From contig CM065295.1 of the NCBI GenBank assembly GCA_032871835.1, positions 40,360,360-40,424,359 of the forward strand: 64,000 nt of DNA. The letters are read 5' to 3'. Origin of the DNA: Dipteronia dyeriana (lineage: Eukaryota > Streptophyta > Magnoliopsida > Sapindales > Sapindaceae). Each line of letters opens with the position of its first letter. The stretch's first letter is position 1. The notes under the pieces were generated by a model. It had not been told where the DNA came from. It searched no databases and saw only the letters and a list, made by a program, of their open reading frames with translations. The translations under genes were made by a program, and so were the position numbers. Shown here one piece after another: positions 39,148 to 51,700 of the stretch.

Positions 39148-41361
39148 TTCGTTTCCAACTCTCAATGCCCAAGAAGAGTTTTGAGTGACACTTTTAAGAA
39201 AAATCAAAACATCCGCACATGCTATCCGCTGGCCTGACATGATCAATGTTGCGGCTGACAATGGGTCGGGTTGGAAAAACCAAATCTAAACCCAAACCCA
39301 AAAAAGAAAATGTCATTCAAACCCATCCACGAACCTACGAAATATAGTGAGTTCAGGTATGGGTTTCACCCGTGGATTTTAGTAACATCCAGACATGTCC
39401 ACGAACCCGCGACCGCAAACCCTTGAGGATTTGTTGTTCCAAAACGACTCACTCATATGTACGTAACTCGATTCGAGTCAAACCCAATTATCGACAATCA
39501 TCCACGTTAGTTTTCTTTTTTCAGACTTCAAATAAAATGAAAAAAAATCAGAACAAATAAAGGCTTAAAAATATCTAAGAATAAGAATATATGAAGAAGA
39601 AGAAGTGTTTTAATTTTGAAGAAAAAAAAAAGTTACAAAGAAAATAAATAGAGAAGATGAGATTTAATTTGAAGAGAGAGTCTGGAGGTTGAAGATCAAG
39701 AAATGAAAATGAAGACTAAAGAAGAAGTAAAGATAAAAAAGAAAAGGGGTATTATCATTTTAATCATAAGTATTAGTGAAAGCTCACGTGTTTATTTTTT
39801 TACAACCCGTGGTCATTTACTTTTAAAAAATACATCAAATTAGTCTATTTGACCACAATTTTAACGGTCAAAGATTTCCAAATTAGATAAAATTATATTT
39901 TTACCCCTGATTATTTATTTTCTTTTAAAACATAAATTTTTAGTTTTTCTTATGAGAAAAAAGAAAAAAAAATTGTTAAAAAATAAAATATATCATAAAA
40001 AATTATAGAAAAATGAAAAAAAAATGATTTTTTCTTAAAAGAAAATGAAAAAAAAATTGATTTAATCTTCAATTTACATCCAAAGTTGGAAACCAAAAAA
40101 AAAAAAACCGTTCCTTGTTTAAATTTCCTTTTTTTCCAATTTCTTTTAAAATTCATCACTATTTCCTTTTCCTTTTCTTTTTTTACTATTTCCTTTTTCT
40201 TTTCTTTTTTACTATTTCCTTTTTCTTTTTTCTTTTTTTTTTACTATTTCCTTTTTTAATTAGAATTTTAATATTTAATTAAACGATTTAAAAAAAAAAC
40301 TCATTCCTCTCCTCCACCACCACTACCATAGTACCATCATCATTGTTCACCAGATTTGTTTGAGTTATTGAACAAGTGAATTACAAGATTATTCAAAAAT
40401 TACAGATCAACTCCATCAAAGATTCTGCACCTTGCAAGGGGATACCATCTCTACAACTCATCAACAATTGTTGAGACAATTATTTACTTTTCCCATCAAC
40501 TCATCAACTCATCAACACGGTTGTCATCAACCATTGTTTACTTTTCCCATTTAGCCCCATCTAAACAAGCTTCTTTATCGGTATCTGCCACCCAAAAAAA
40601 AACCTCATCAAAATTCTAGAATCATCATCCAAATCAACTAAAATAAATCCAAATTTCAAATAAAATCCAAGGAAATAATAAATAAAAACCAATGTCCTCC
40701 ATTTGATTTCGACAACCGGAGATAACATGAACAAGAAAGCAAATCTGAAAAACTAAAAAAAAATTGAACAAATCTGAAAAAGAATAAAAATAGCAGATTT
40801 GGAAAAAAAAATTGAAAACTAAAAATTGTTAAGAGAGTGTTTTAAGCAAATAAATTCAACAATAGTCATCAACACCAAACAAAAACCCAAACATAGAATA
40901 CATCATCATCAATATCAAACCCAAACCTAGAACACAATCATCAACAACCCAAACTCGCCAAATCCCACCACCATCTATCTTAATCACCAAACACTAGCTT
41001 CATATCCAACCACCCCAAACCAAAATCCATATTCGAAATTAAAGCTTTAAAATCTATCAAACACAAACTAAATTCGAAGCTTTAAAACCCAAACCCATAC
41101 TCAATCTCACAGGAAATCATCATCACTAGTATGATTCCATTTCATAGATGAGATTGGTGCTCGATCACGCCGGTGAATGGGAGAGAGAAGAGGGAACATG
41201 AGAAAAGGTAAAAAAGAGATGACGAGATGGAAAGAAAGAGAGAGAAGATACAGCGGCCGGGATCTCCTCGGTGGCAGTGGCTAGGGTTTTGGTTTGAAGA
41301 AAATGATGATGGGGTTAATTTTTGAAGAAGAAGATGTTTAGGATTATGGATTGAGAGAAAA

Positions 41362-42280
41362 TAAAAAATAACCACAACTATTATGAAAATTTTGTTTTTA
41401 ACCACAAACGAAATTTATTTGTTAATAGCCACTTTTTTAAAAAAAAATCAGTGTATGTCCGTAAATTATAAAAATACCCCTGGATTTGATTTTTTCTTTA
41501 AAACTGAAAGAAAACTTGAAATCATGACTAAAATCTGGAACCAAACTTGAAATCACGGCTAGGAACTTGAAACTTGAAATCTTGTTTGAAAAAAATAAAA
41601 TTTTGAAACTTGAAATCTTGCTTAAATTGAAATGTTGAAACTTGAAATCTTAACTAAATTGAAAGTTGAAACCTGAAATGTTCTAGGTTTTTAAGTTCTT
41701 CGTTTTCAATTTTTTAAACTTGAAATGTTGAAACTTGAAATTTTGAGTAAATTGAAATGTTGAGTAAATTGAAATGTTCAAACTTGAAATGTTCTGGGTT
41801 TCTAATATTTCGTTTTTTTTTTCAGCAGATCTAATCACCGGCGGAGGGGGAGCTCGACGGTGTTGCTGGACGGTCGTGAAGGCCAGGCGACGGCACTCCG
41901 GCAAGCCATCGATGACATGTGAGAGAGAAAGGAAAGGAGAGAGAAAGAGATGTGAGTGAAAGAGAGAGAGAAAGAAGAGAGAGAAAGCTACGGGGAGAGA
42001 GAAGAGAGGTTGGGTGAGAGAGAGAGGAGGCCGGCAACGGTTCGCCGGCCTTCGCAAGGATGCTGGCGACGGTTCACCGGCGAGAGAGAGAGATAGGGGA
42101 GAGAGAGAGAGAAATCGGGGAGAGAGAGGAAAGGAGAGAGAAAAAAAAAAGAGAAAAAATGGTTGGGGATGGTTTTTATATGGGGGCATTCAAGTAATTT
42201 CTCAATAAAATGGCTATTAACAAATAAATTTTCGTATGTGGTTAAAAACAAAATTTTCATAATAATTATGGTTATTTTTA
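41362..42280. mobile_element. Inverted-repeat element nested in the MULE-like element
   Basis: Inverted repeats of about 65 bases: left taaaaaataaccacaacta, then ttatgaaaattttg and ttaatagccac; right is its reverse complement with few changes. Interior: a tandem gaaacttgaaat array, then a long (GA)n-rich stretch with a GC-richer ccggcgg core (41830-42080). Long minus-strand frames here follow the CT-rich composition and are not genes. No clear target duplication. Confidence 0.7.
41510..41790. repeat. Degenerate tandem repeat of gaaacttgaaat
   Basis: The dodecamer gaaacttgaaat or close variants occurs about ten times at irregular 20-40-base steps, alternating with cttgcttaaattg-like links. 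Confidence 0.8.
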
Positions 42281-42832
42281 GCAATTTTCACTTATGGATT
42301 TTAGTATTTTACGATGATGATGATGTTGGGTTCTGTTAAATTAAGTTAAATTAAGTTAAATTAATTTATTCTTTTATTCTTTTATAAAACTATATTTTAA
42401 ATTTTAATAATACTTAAAAAAAATTATTTGTTTTTGGAAAATAAATATACTTATTTATTCTTTAATTCTTTGTTAATATATGTTTTTCGGACACGTGGCT
42501 ATTTCATAGTTTAAAGACTAAAATACCTCTGGAACCGTTAAATTCGACTAACGGTAGACTAATTGAGGGACCTATTTGATGCATTTTTGAAAAGTAAGAG
42601 ACTACGGATTGTAAAAAAACAAACACATTTAAAATGTTGAGGTTTCATCCATACTTAGTGACTGAAATGATAATACCCCAAAAGAAAAAGAAAAAGAAAA
42701 AGAAAAAGAAAAGGAAAAATGGAAGATATTTTAAAATCTGAAAAAACAAATATTATGGTCCAACTTTATGTGACGTGAGACAAAAACGAAATTTAAAAGT
42801 AATTATTATAATATTATTGGTTAAATAATGAT

Positions 42833-43471
42833 TAGGGATGACAAAATTATCCGTGGAGACCCGTACTTTTGGGGTGGGTATGGGTTTTAATTTGATAGGG
42901 ATGAGACGGGGATGGGGATAGATAATCTAACCCGCAATTGGTATGGGGTGGAGATGGGTTTTATACTCCCCGCCCCACCCCGTTTAAAATAATTTTTAAT
43001 TTAGTTTCAAAGAAAATAAATATGTCTAAAAAAAGAAATATATATAAATATATTAACCCTAACTTTAGATGATCGCATAAAGAGAGAACAAGAGAAATAA
43101 ATGCAACTATTAGAATATTAGTGTTACGAATTTCGAACATTTTAACTTCATACTTTATGTTTATGTTTAAAAATGATTGAATTTACTTATGAGATTTATG
43201 TTTACGAGATGTTTTTTAATAGTTTCATCGAATTGTTTACTACTTTATATATTATATTATATTCAATGGTTATATATTTGTTATTTTAATAATAATAACA
43301 AATATAAATTGGGTAAATGGGTAAGGATGGGGAAAGCACTCCTCGTTGTACCCCGCCCTGCCCCGCTCCATCTATGGTGGGGCTTTATGAGGGGATGGGT
43401 TTTCAAAAAATAAATCGGGTGGGGTGCAGGAAACGTCACCCCATCCCGAACTCATCCCATTGTCATCCCTA
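42833..43471. mobile_element. Non-autonomous hAT element, 8-bp TSD
   Basis: 639 bases with inverted ends tagggatgacaa / ttgtcatcccta. Flanks are ataatgat (42825-42832) and ataattat (43472-43479), matching 7 of 8. Subterminal zones are rich in ggggtggg / ccccgccc words, the middle is AT-rich. No transposase. Confidence 0.85.
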
Positions 43472-43655
43472 ATAATTATAAAATCAAAAGGGTTCGGGGC
43501 TTCGAGATTGGTTTTTTTCCACCCTCGAACCCGAATCCATGACCGGTTGAAATTTCAAATCCAAATCCGTCCACGAGTTCTACTTTCACATACCAAACTC
43601 TCTCCCAACGGATTGGGTTCAGACAGATCTCATGGGTTCAGGTTTAATTGTCATC

Positions 43656-45760
43656 CCTAGTTACAACTAACAATCCATTAGATACATACTCCCTAGATAG
43701 GTATCTCCAACCATGTTTTCTAAAGCTAGTTATTAGTTATTAGTTATTACTATTTTGATATTTTTAAAATTTAAAATATAAATAAATTTATTTTATTTCA
43801 AATTGACATCATTTTTCAATAATAAAAAATTAGTTTAAAAATAACGAAATAATAGGAAAGAGTAAATAGCTAGCAAGAAATCGTTTCCTACATTCGGAGA
43901 GTGCCTTGAAAGTTATCTAAAATAGAAAACCATAATAGATAATGGTTGAAGTAAAAATAACATCTCAACTAGCTATTTTGGCTAAGAGTGGCTTTAAACC
44001 ATCTCTGGTCTCCAGTTTGTCAAAATGGAGATCCATTTCACTTTAATAGGTTCTCTAAAATGAAGTTTCCATTTTGAAGATCTGATTTGGATTTCTAAAT
44101 TTAAAAACTCAAATCTCGATCTCTATTTCACTATTTGTATTAAAAATATAATTTTACATGTCCTATCTACTTTTTATATTTTTAACTAAATTCAATTAAT
44201 TTAATATAATTTTTTATTCATAAATATAATCACTATAAAATTTATACCATTATAAATATTTTATTGAGATCTTTCAACCGAGTATAATATGACTATATTT
44301 TAATTATTTTTTATTTTTTACTAATAAATTAATAAGTATTTTAATTCAAAATAAATGTTTTATAATCATCAATTTTTATATGTAACTAATATATATCATA
44401 ATAATTAACTCTAAATAATTCATTAAAACAAAATATTAACATTAACATCTCCAATGGTGCAAATCTTTCTCCATAATTCTAGTTTCTTTGTGTTCTTTGT
44501 AGATAATAATAGGTGTAAAAAAATATAAATGTTAAAAAATTATTTCATGTAAAAACAGTTAGATGTGGATAATTATAAAAATATATAAAAAAAATTGGTG
44601 TAATAAAAGAGTAAATTATTATCTAAAATAATAAAGAGAAAACTAAGCTTGGAAATATTAATATTTTAATATTTAAAGATGTAAAATAGGGAATTATTAT
44701 AGTAGTAAATTTATGGTCCATTTTCGGTCTTCAAAATGGAGAAATTTTTAGAGAAAAATAGGGAATGATTCTACCCGATGGTTTTGGTATCAAGACTGCT
44801 ATAGTACCGTTTAAACCGCTGATCCGCCATATTTAACCACGGTATATAATTACAATTCGGAATGAAATTCCCGTTAAAATAAAAAACGATCGGCAAATCA
44901 CATATATAACTATCAAATCTTGGTGATAAAAATCGTTAATTTAGTTTGACCATGTCTCATTTTGTCAGTAGAATCATTTAAAATTATCTTGGATCCAAGT
45001 ATCTCTTAAAAACCTTTAATAAGACAATAATTCTAGGTCTCGAATCTCGATCTAGCCACTGAAATTCTGTCTAGCCATAAAGCCAAATGTGGGTTACAAT
45101 CAGATATCTTTCTCTTTCCAAAAATTTCAAAATGCTTATTATTTTCTTCTACCATTCATGGTTTAGATTTTGCTGCATAATAGACTAGGAAAACAGATAT
45201 ATAAAATCAATCGGTAGAATCTATTATTAAGCATTCATAAGATCACGATGAGAGAAAATAACAATGATTTAAACGAAGAAAGAAATTAATTCAATAGTAA
45301 ACTTGAACACTTCAAAAATTTCTACGAACCCTCCTTGAGCAAATTACACCCGCCCATTGGCGGAATCCACAAGACAACAAAATCTCATGGGTAAAAAAAA
45401 TTGAAATTCCAGAGGTATAGGGATACAAAATTTAAGAAAACAGAGAAGAACCAGCGTCCACCAAAAAGCCCAGGAACTTCTGTACATCATAATTTCCTTA
45501 GTCGCAATTAATCCAAAAGTTTAAGCTCTGTTAAACCATGCTCTATACTCACAGTGGGCAATTATACAAAACCTGTCATAGAAACAGCAAAAATTGGAAG
45601 TAGCCCACTTGATTTTTTGTTCCCAAAACTTTGTGAAATAGCTCCCTCTATAGCCGTAAAATGTCATCAGTCCATCCCTGATATACAGGATAGGGATGGA
45701 TATAGCTTTTGTACTCTGATACAGGGTTTTACAGTTAGTGCCTTGGTTAAACCATGCTAC
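43656..45760. other. Intergenic AT-rich DNA and MEI2-like 3' flank
   Basis: No gene recognised. 43980-44780 contains repeated short words such as aaaatgga and tccattttga, with no firm element borders. Sequence from about 45300 to 45760 probably includes the 3' UTR of the MEI2-like gene, whose stop codon is at 45763-45761. Confidence 0.45.
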
Positions 45761-48700
45761 TCAATCAGAGTCCTTCAAAGAACCTGAAGAGTCTGATCCG
45801 TTGGAAGATTCCTCCCCATTTGCAGAAGCCGATGGGATACCTTGTCGGTGGTTCTCCTCATTCCCACCAGGTCGATGTTTGCCCAATCTTGATCGAACAT
45901 TTGTACCCATGGGAAAGGGCTCCTACACAGACAGAAAACTAAGTTAGTTTTGGTCCTGTGTGATGATCAGAAGTGCCTGATGTTGGAAAAAGATATGCTC
46001 TACAATTTACAACTTCACAATGGAACCTTTTTCACAATCTTATACCCAGTACATACTATATCTAAAGACTATAAACACTAGATTCAAACTACAGTAAAGT
46101 GGACGATGATAGCTTCAGAAAATTCCAACCACCACACAAGCCAGAGTTTGAAATAATTTCCAAGATGCTGACAATTTGAACTATTACTCGATGTTCCTTT
46201 TCACCGAATGAAAACCAGGTTTAGTCATGAAAAAGATGCTTCCAGTAAAGATTTGAATCTAGCAAACATGAATTTTGCAGATATGCAAGTATTTTGATTT
46301 GAACCCACATACAAATAAACGATATGTAAAGTTTAAAGGTGAAGCTGGCAATGGCTCAGAGAAAGGATTAATTTCAAACCTTTATACTTGAATTTACTAG
46401 CAGAGTTGCCAGCATCTTCAACTAAGAAATCACCAAAACAAGTTTGGGTCCATAGAGTTTCCTTTCATAATAGCAACATGATTGGAAAACTATGCAAGTA
46501 GAAAGTAAACTACAAACTAATTACTAATTAAAAGGGCATAAAAACTTGCTTTTCCACATAAATTTAAACTACATAATTATCAGTTACGTGGGGGGAAAGA
46601 TCAATTTAAAGTGTTGACTGTATGTCCAGATATCATACCGGATCACCAGCATTGGGGCCATCAGTATGGAAGAGAATAGGACGGCAACGCTTATCCTCAT
46701 TCATCAAACTTGAATTCTGGAAATGGACAATAAGAGCTGATTTTCCCTGAATCCGAGCATATGCAAGAGATGCCACCTTCTCACTATTGAACTTCTCCCA
46801 TTTTTTGCCATTGAATGCCTGCAAAAATGGGTATTATTTTCTTATCCCATTAGCTTTAGTATTCTATGTTGGAAACATCTCTTTAACCGAACATAATTAC
46901 AAAAAAAAATCATGGCAAATTCCTATGTAGTAGATGGTGCCCTTCATGTATCAAACCTGATGAAAAGGAATAATCTGGCGAGGATCAATCATGTTGATAA
47001 ATGCGTAACCCACATTACATTTGTTCTGTTAATAACAGAAAATTAATAAGCATTTGATATGTATATCATGATGAAATTCTCTTCCTCCCATAAAAAAAAA
47101 GGGGAAAAAAAAGTTTATCCACTCAGATAAGTTAACTTGCCTTGAAATCAATGGGCAAGTAAACAAAATCGTATGTTCCTCGGCAATGCTCATCAATTGC
47201 AGCCAGAAGCATCTTTGAAGTATACCTATTAAAATCGCCATATCAAAACGAAACATATAATGGGAAAAAGAACATGGAAGACAGGGAACCATGGGAAAGA
47301 CACCAAAGCAATCAAGACAGACAAGGCTTCATTGATTACCATGTGCAACCTAAAATAAGAAATAATCAAAATACTAGCATTGAAAGACATGCCATAAGTA
47401 TTTACCGCCACAAATTTCACATTGATTTTGCAACTAAACATGTTTACACTGGACACCCATTATAAAAAATATCACCGCCTAATCTAAAATATAGATGATT
47501 CAAAACATGCTGTATATCAGACATGAGGTTTGCAAGTAGACAATCGGGGAGGTGACCCACAAAAGAATACTAGCCGATCTGGGATGGAACTATCAAATAG
47601 CAAAGGAAAGGGCAACTAATGCATCATTACAATGTCTATGGGTTGCCTGGTCACAGTAAATACACCAAAACAAAATTCATGAGAAATTTTCACTGACAAA
47701 GTAATGCTACAAATTGAAATCTTTCTGATAGATGAATTGGACGATAGAACAAAGAAAGAAAATTATGTAAACAGCTTGAAAGATAGTTCACATACTTATT
47801 GGGAATATTCTTTATCATCAGTGTAGTTCGACTGTCTTCACCATTGAATATGCGGTCAACATCAAGTTCATACTGTTTCTTATCAGCATGATTAGAATTC
47901 GATTCATTTCTACGGTACGAAAAGTTTCTCACACGTTCATTAGAAGAATCAAAAGAGGATGGCATTGAAACCATTGGATTCCTTCCAGGGAAAAGGTGGC
48001 CCATCTGCTGAGGAGATCGCATTCCACCATTTTTAGTCATGTCCATGCAATTTCCACCAACATGAGAAAAGATGTGAGAAGCAATTTCCATAGGATGTGA
48101 TGGGGAACGACCAGGAAATCCCACGCTTCCAAGAGACCCCAACTTGAAATTAGAAGTTTCAGGAGACTCCGCTGCAAAGGAATGTTGCCTGTCCCAGAGG
48201 GAGTGATTAACTGCTGGTGCTGATCCAACATGATGGTGCACAGGTGATCCTGGGTTTAGCATAAGAGGAGGCACTCTAGGAAATCCAGGCATAGGTGAAA
48301 CACGATTAGCATGAAGACCATTGAGAAATGATGGTGAACCTGACCAAACCATGGGACGCGAAGGATGTTGCTGATGTGAATTGGTGTTGTTCCAAACATA
48401 ATGATTTCCATGAAGGGAGTAACTTCCATTTCCAGAAGATCCAAGAACTAAATAAAAAAGATTATATCAATCACAAAGTCACTGAAGTAATACCTTCAAT
48501 TCTTCAAGTTCAAAGAGGGAATTAACTATATCCAGTGATTAAAGTCATAAGTGTGCAATTGTCTAAAGTTAGAAGCTGTGAACACATTAAGTATGTAAAT
48601 CAAAAATAACTGATTATGAAATCTTCAAAATCCCTCTAACTTGTATGACAGGAAAGGCATGATGTGAGTTAAAGAATCATAATTGCGTAAAGTCATGGAT

Positions 48701-51700
48701 CCATCTATTTTCCATTTTAAACTTGTTGAGTTTTCCATTTTACATAAGAATGAGTAAAGATTAATCAGTATATTCTACACCACAACAGTGATAACTATAA
48801 TAGGAAGAAAATGTGGTTAATGACTTACAACAAGCAAACAAGGTCTCGTTTAAGAGGACAAACAAGAACAAGATTATCTTAAGGTCTTGGTAACATAAAA
48901 AAAAATCTGCCAAATGCAAAACCTAAACTGCTCTAGTGGGTTCTAATCTCAATTGATGTGAACCGTGCTAACACTTCTAACGCATGTGCACCAACTTCCA
49001 TGTATTATTTCATTACTGGATTTTGGTAGCTGCTCTATCAAAACTCCCAAAATCCAAAAAATAGATGAAAAGTGTGACCCAATTTTTAATGAAAAAACCA
49101 AAGTTTAATTTGCAGACAAGGATAAAAGAGACATTATGTCCTAACAAGCAACAAATAAGAGATTTAAATTTTACAAAGTTATCTATTTACTCTCGGTTAC
49201 CTATTTGAGAGGATCATATTCAGTCAGTAGAAGAGAACTTTAATTTTTTCTTTTATATTTAAATTAGGCATATCATGTGTTGATAAAGTCAATTACCTAA
49301 GCTTGTCTATTAAGTTTTCATTTAAAGCCTAACTTACAAGGGTGGGAAAAATCGTTTGAAGCCAAAAAATTCAGTAAAAATAAAAAATAGAGGTGCTATA
49401 CATTCATAGTCAAAAAGTCCGAATTGCCAGATTCAGCTACCAGCATTTTGAGATTACCTCCAATCCATATCCATAATGACAAATTGAAAGTCCGTATATT
49501 AATCAGGTAAAGATGTTGCATGACAGTCATCCTAAATTCAATGAGGATGTTGAGCAGTTTTTACAAAACCCATAAGTGGAATGAGAAGAAATAAAGGCAG
49601 GGAATGCCTCTAAACCAATTAATTGTGGTCCCTAGAGTAACTGCAGTCAAAATGAAACAAGCTTTAACCACTCAACGGCGAAATAACATACAAGTGACAG
49701 CTAGACAAAAAGCTTAAACTTGCAAGTTGCAAGTAAGGGACCAAACGACAGTATCAAGTTTAAATGCACCAATTCAAGTGCAAGACCAAAGGGCTTGTTA
49801 CTTGGACCTAGCTCAAACATCACAGACAACAATTACAAATCCAATCACAAGGGAAAACTCAAACCCAGGCACTCCTAGTTAACTGACTTTGATACCATTG
49901 TAAGTAACCACCGGAACCAAAAGCCTAAACTTACAAGAATGAGCCTAAATAATAGTATTAAGCGCTAAGATTAGGGAAGAGACCGATTTAGAGAATCATT
50001 CCAATACATCTAGGTTAAACTGAGTGGCTTACCAAGCAATTTTAAACTGAAATTGATAATTTACACAGAGATACAAAAAAAAAAAAAAAAAAAATTGAAA
50101 CCACCAATGACATCAACATCAATAGAACTTACCACCTCCATTAGGTTCAATCAGGTGTCCATTTGAACTAAATCCACGAATGTGCCTACTGTCAAGTCCT
50201 TCAGTAATTTGGGGACCAACATGGGTAGCCATATCTATGATAGTGCTTGGAGACTTGTATGGACTACCATGGCTTAAACTATCATGATACTCAGGGAAAG
50301 AATGAGGATGGAAACTCGGATGTTGATTACCAATCTTCATTTCATCCAAAGAGTGGTTGGGCTCATGAAGCCCAAATTGTGTGCCAATAGATGCCACTCT
50401 TGCTGGAGAGGGCAAGTTGCTCGGCACACTAGAAGTCTGATGAGGTTCGCTAAACACACTAGCAGTTGACCGGACAGCAGAATGTAAAACCTGAATTGAT
50501 CCATTATCCATGCAGCTAGAAGTGATTACTCCAGGAGAAACTGCAGCAGTCAAAAGTATTGTATGATGATACGAAGGAAAAAAAACACATAGGACCAACA
50601 ACACAACAATGAACGGCCATAATCATACCCATGTGTCCTGAAGACAAGTCGTCAAAAGGGCTTCGGCAAAGATTTAACTCATCTTGCTCATGCTCTGGCT
50701 GCTGCATGGAACTGCAACAGGAATGTTCATACAATCAATCAGATAACAGAGGTCAAAAGAAAGAAAAAGAAAATAGCTCAAACTCCCTATAGCATTCCAG
50801 GTATCCAAGAAAAAAAAAACACCATGTATTAATCAATAAAAGTAAAAAAAAAATAAAGGTAAGAGTGTAAAAGCTACAGATTCATTAAATAACTTGGTGT
50901 TAAGCCTTCCTCATTATGGAATCAGGGCCCGCAAATAGGGAAACATACAAATGTTCCCACTACAAACTTTTATCTGACAGATGGAAATAAGAAATAGAAT
51001 AAATGAAGTAAACAATCGCCATACCGTCGGGCACCCCCTGGACGGCTTGGTTCAAGCTTGATCTGCTTCCCAGCAATATCACTTCGATGTAATGCACGAA
51101 GTGCAGCTTCGGCAGCTCTAACATCAAAAAACTCAATGAATTTGTGATTACGCTTGTTTGGAGTCTCACGAATCTGTGGACAAAAATTAATGTCTATAAA
51201 TTTGATTATGATGTCCATAACATAAGCAAGTGGAAATAATTAAATGAACCCATTACTTCTCTAATTTCTCCATAAACACCAAAAATTTCTCGAAGCTCGT
51301 CACTTGAGACAAAAGAATCAAGGTTGAAAACCACCAAAGTGCCCTGGTTAGTATCTTTTTCTGATGGATTATCCTGACATCAGGAAGGTAACACAAGCAC
51401 GCAAGAACCAATTAGATACACACAAAGGTATCAACAGCAATAATGATGACAAGTTGACAACTATATATTTAGAAGTTTTAGTAAACACCAACTACAACGA
51501 ACATCAAGACTGGAAAAACACCGCCACACCTTTGGAATTGAATAGTGTATGTCAAGTTTCCTACGCCTCAATGGCTTATTTTGAAGTGCTCTCATTGCAT
51601 TACGGGCTGCCCTTATATCATAATAAGAAACCATAACAAACCCACGATGCTTGCAGGCAGTATAGATAGTTCTGATTTCACCGTATTGCTGATAGAGGAA

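Larger units (their letters stand above)
39746..42679. mobile_element. MULE-like non-autonomous element, ~150-200-bp TIRs, 9-bp TSD
   Basis: The ends ggggtattatcattt... and ...aaatgataatacccc are inverted. Similarity continues inward (acaatccgtagtc / acaacccgtggtc, catcaaat, the aacggt word). Direct repeats aaaagaaaa lie at 39737-39745 and 42680-42688, perfect though low in complexity. The interior is AT-rich with a C/A-rich stretch (40300-41100) but no transposase. It contains the smaller element at 41362-42280. Confidence 0.75.
39250..43655. mobile_element. Possible old hAT shell around a TE nest
   Basis: The left edge (tgacaatgggtcgggttgg, 39256 on) and right edge (caggtttaattgtcatccct, to 43654) resemble opposite hAT ends with aaccc/gggtt-rich subterminal DNA. 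The bordering words gttgcggc and gttacaac match at 5 of 8 positions. Elements at 39746-42679 and 42833-43471 would be nested within it. The outer TIR bases are eroded, so this is tentative. Confidence 0.3.

Noticed and set aside
39950..40159. Phe/Lys-rich minus-strand frame
   Set aside because: It arises from A- and T-runs; no conserved residues.
41683..42284. Ser/Leu- and Arg/Glu-rich frames up to 168 codons
   Set aside because: They follow (CT)n/(GA)n composition inside an inverted-repeat element and occur in several frames.
43696..43995. Possible MITE with gctagtta words at both ends
   Set aside because: Inverted similarity is short and patchy; no target duplication.
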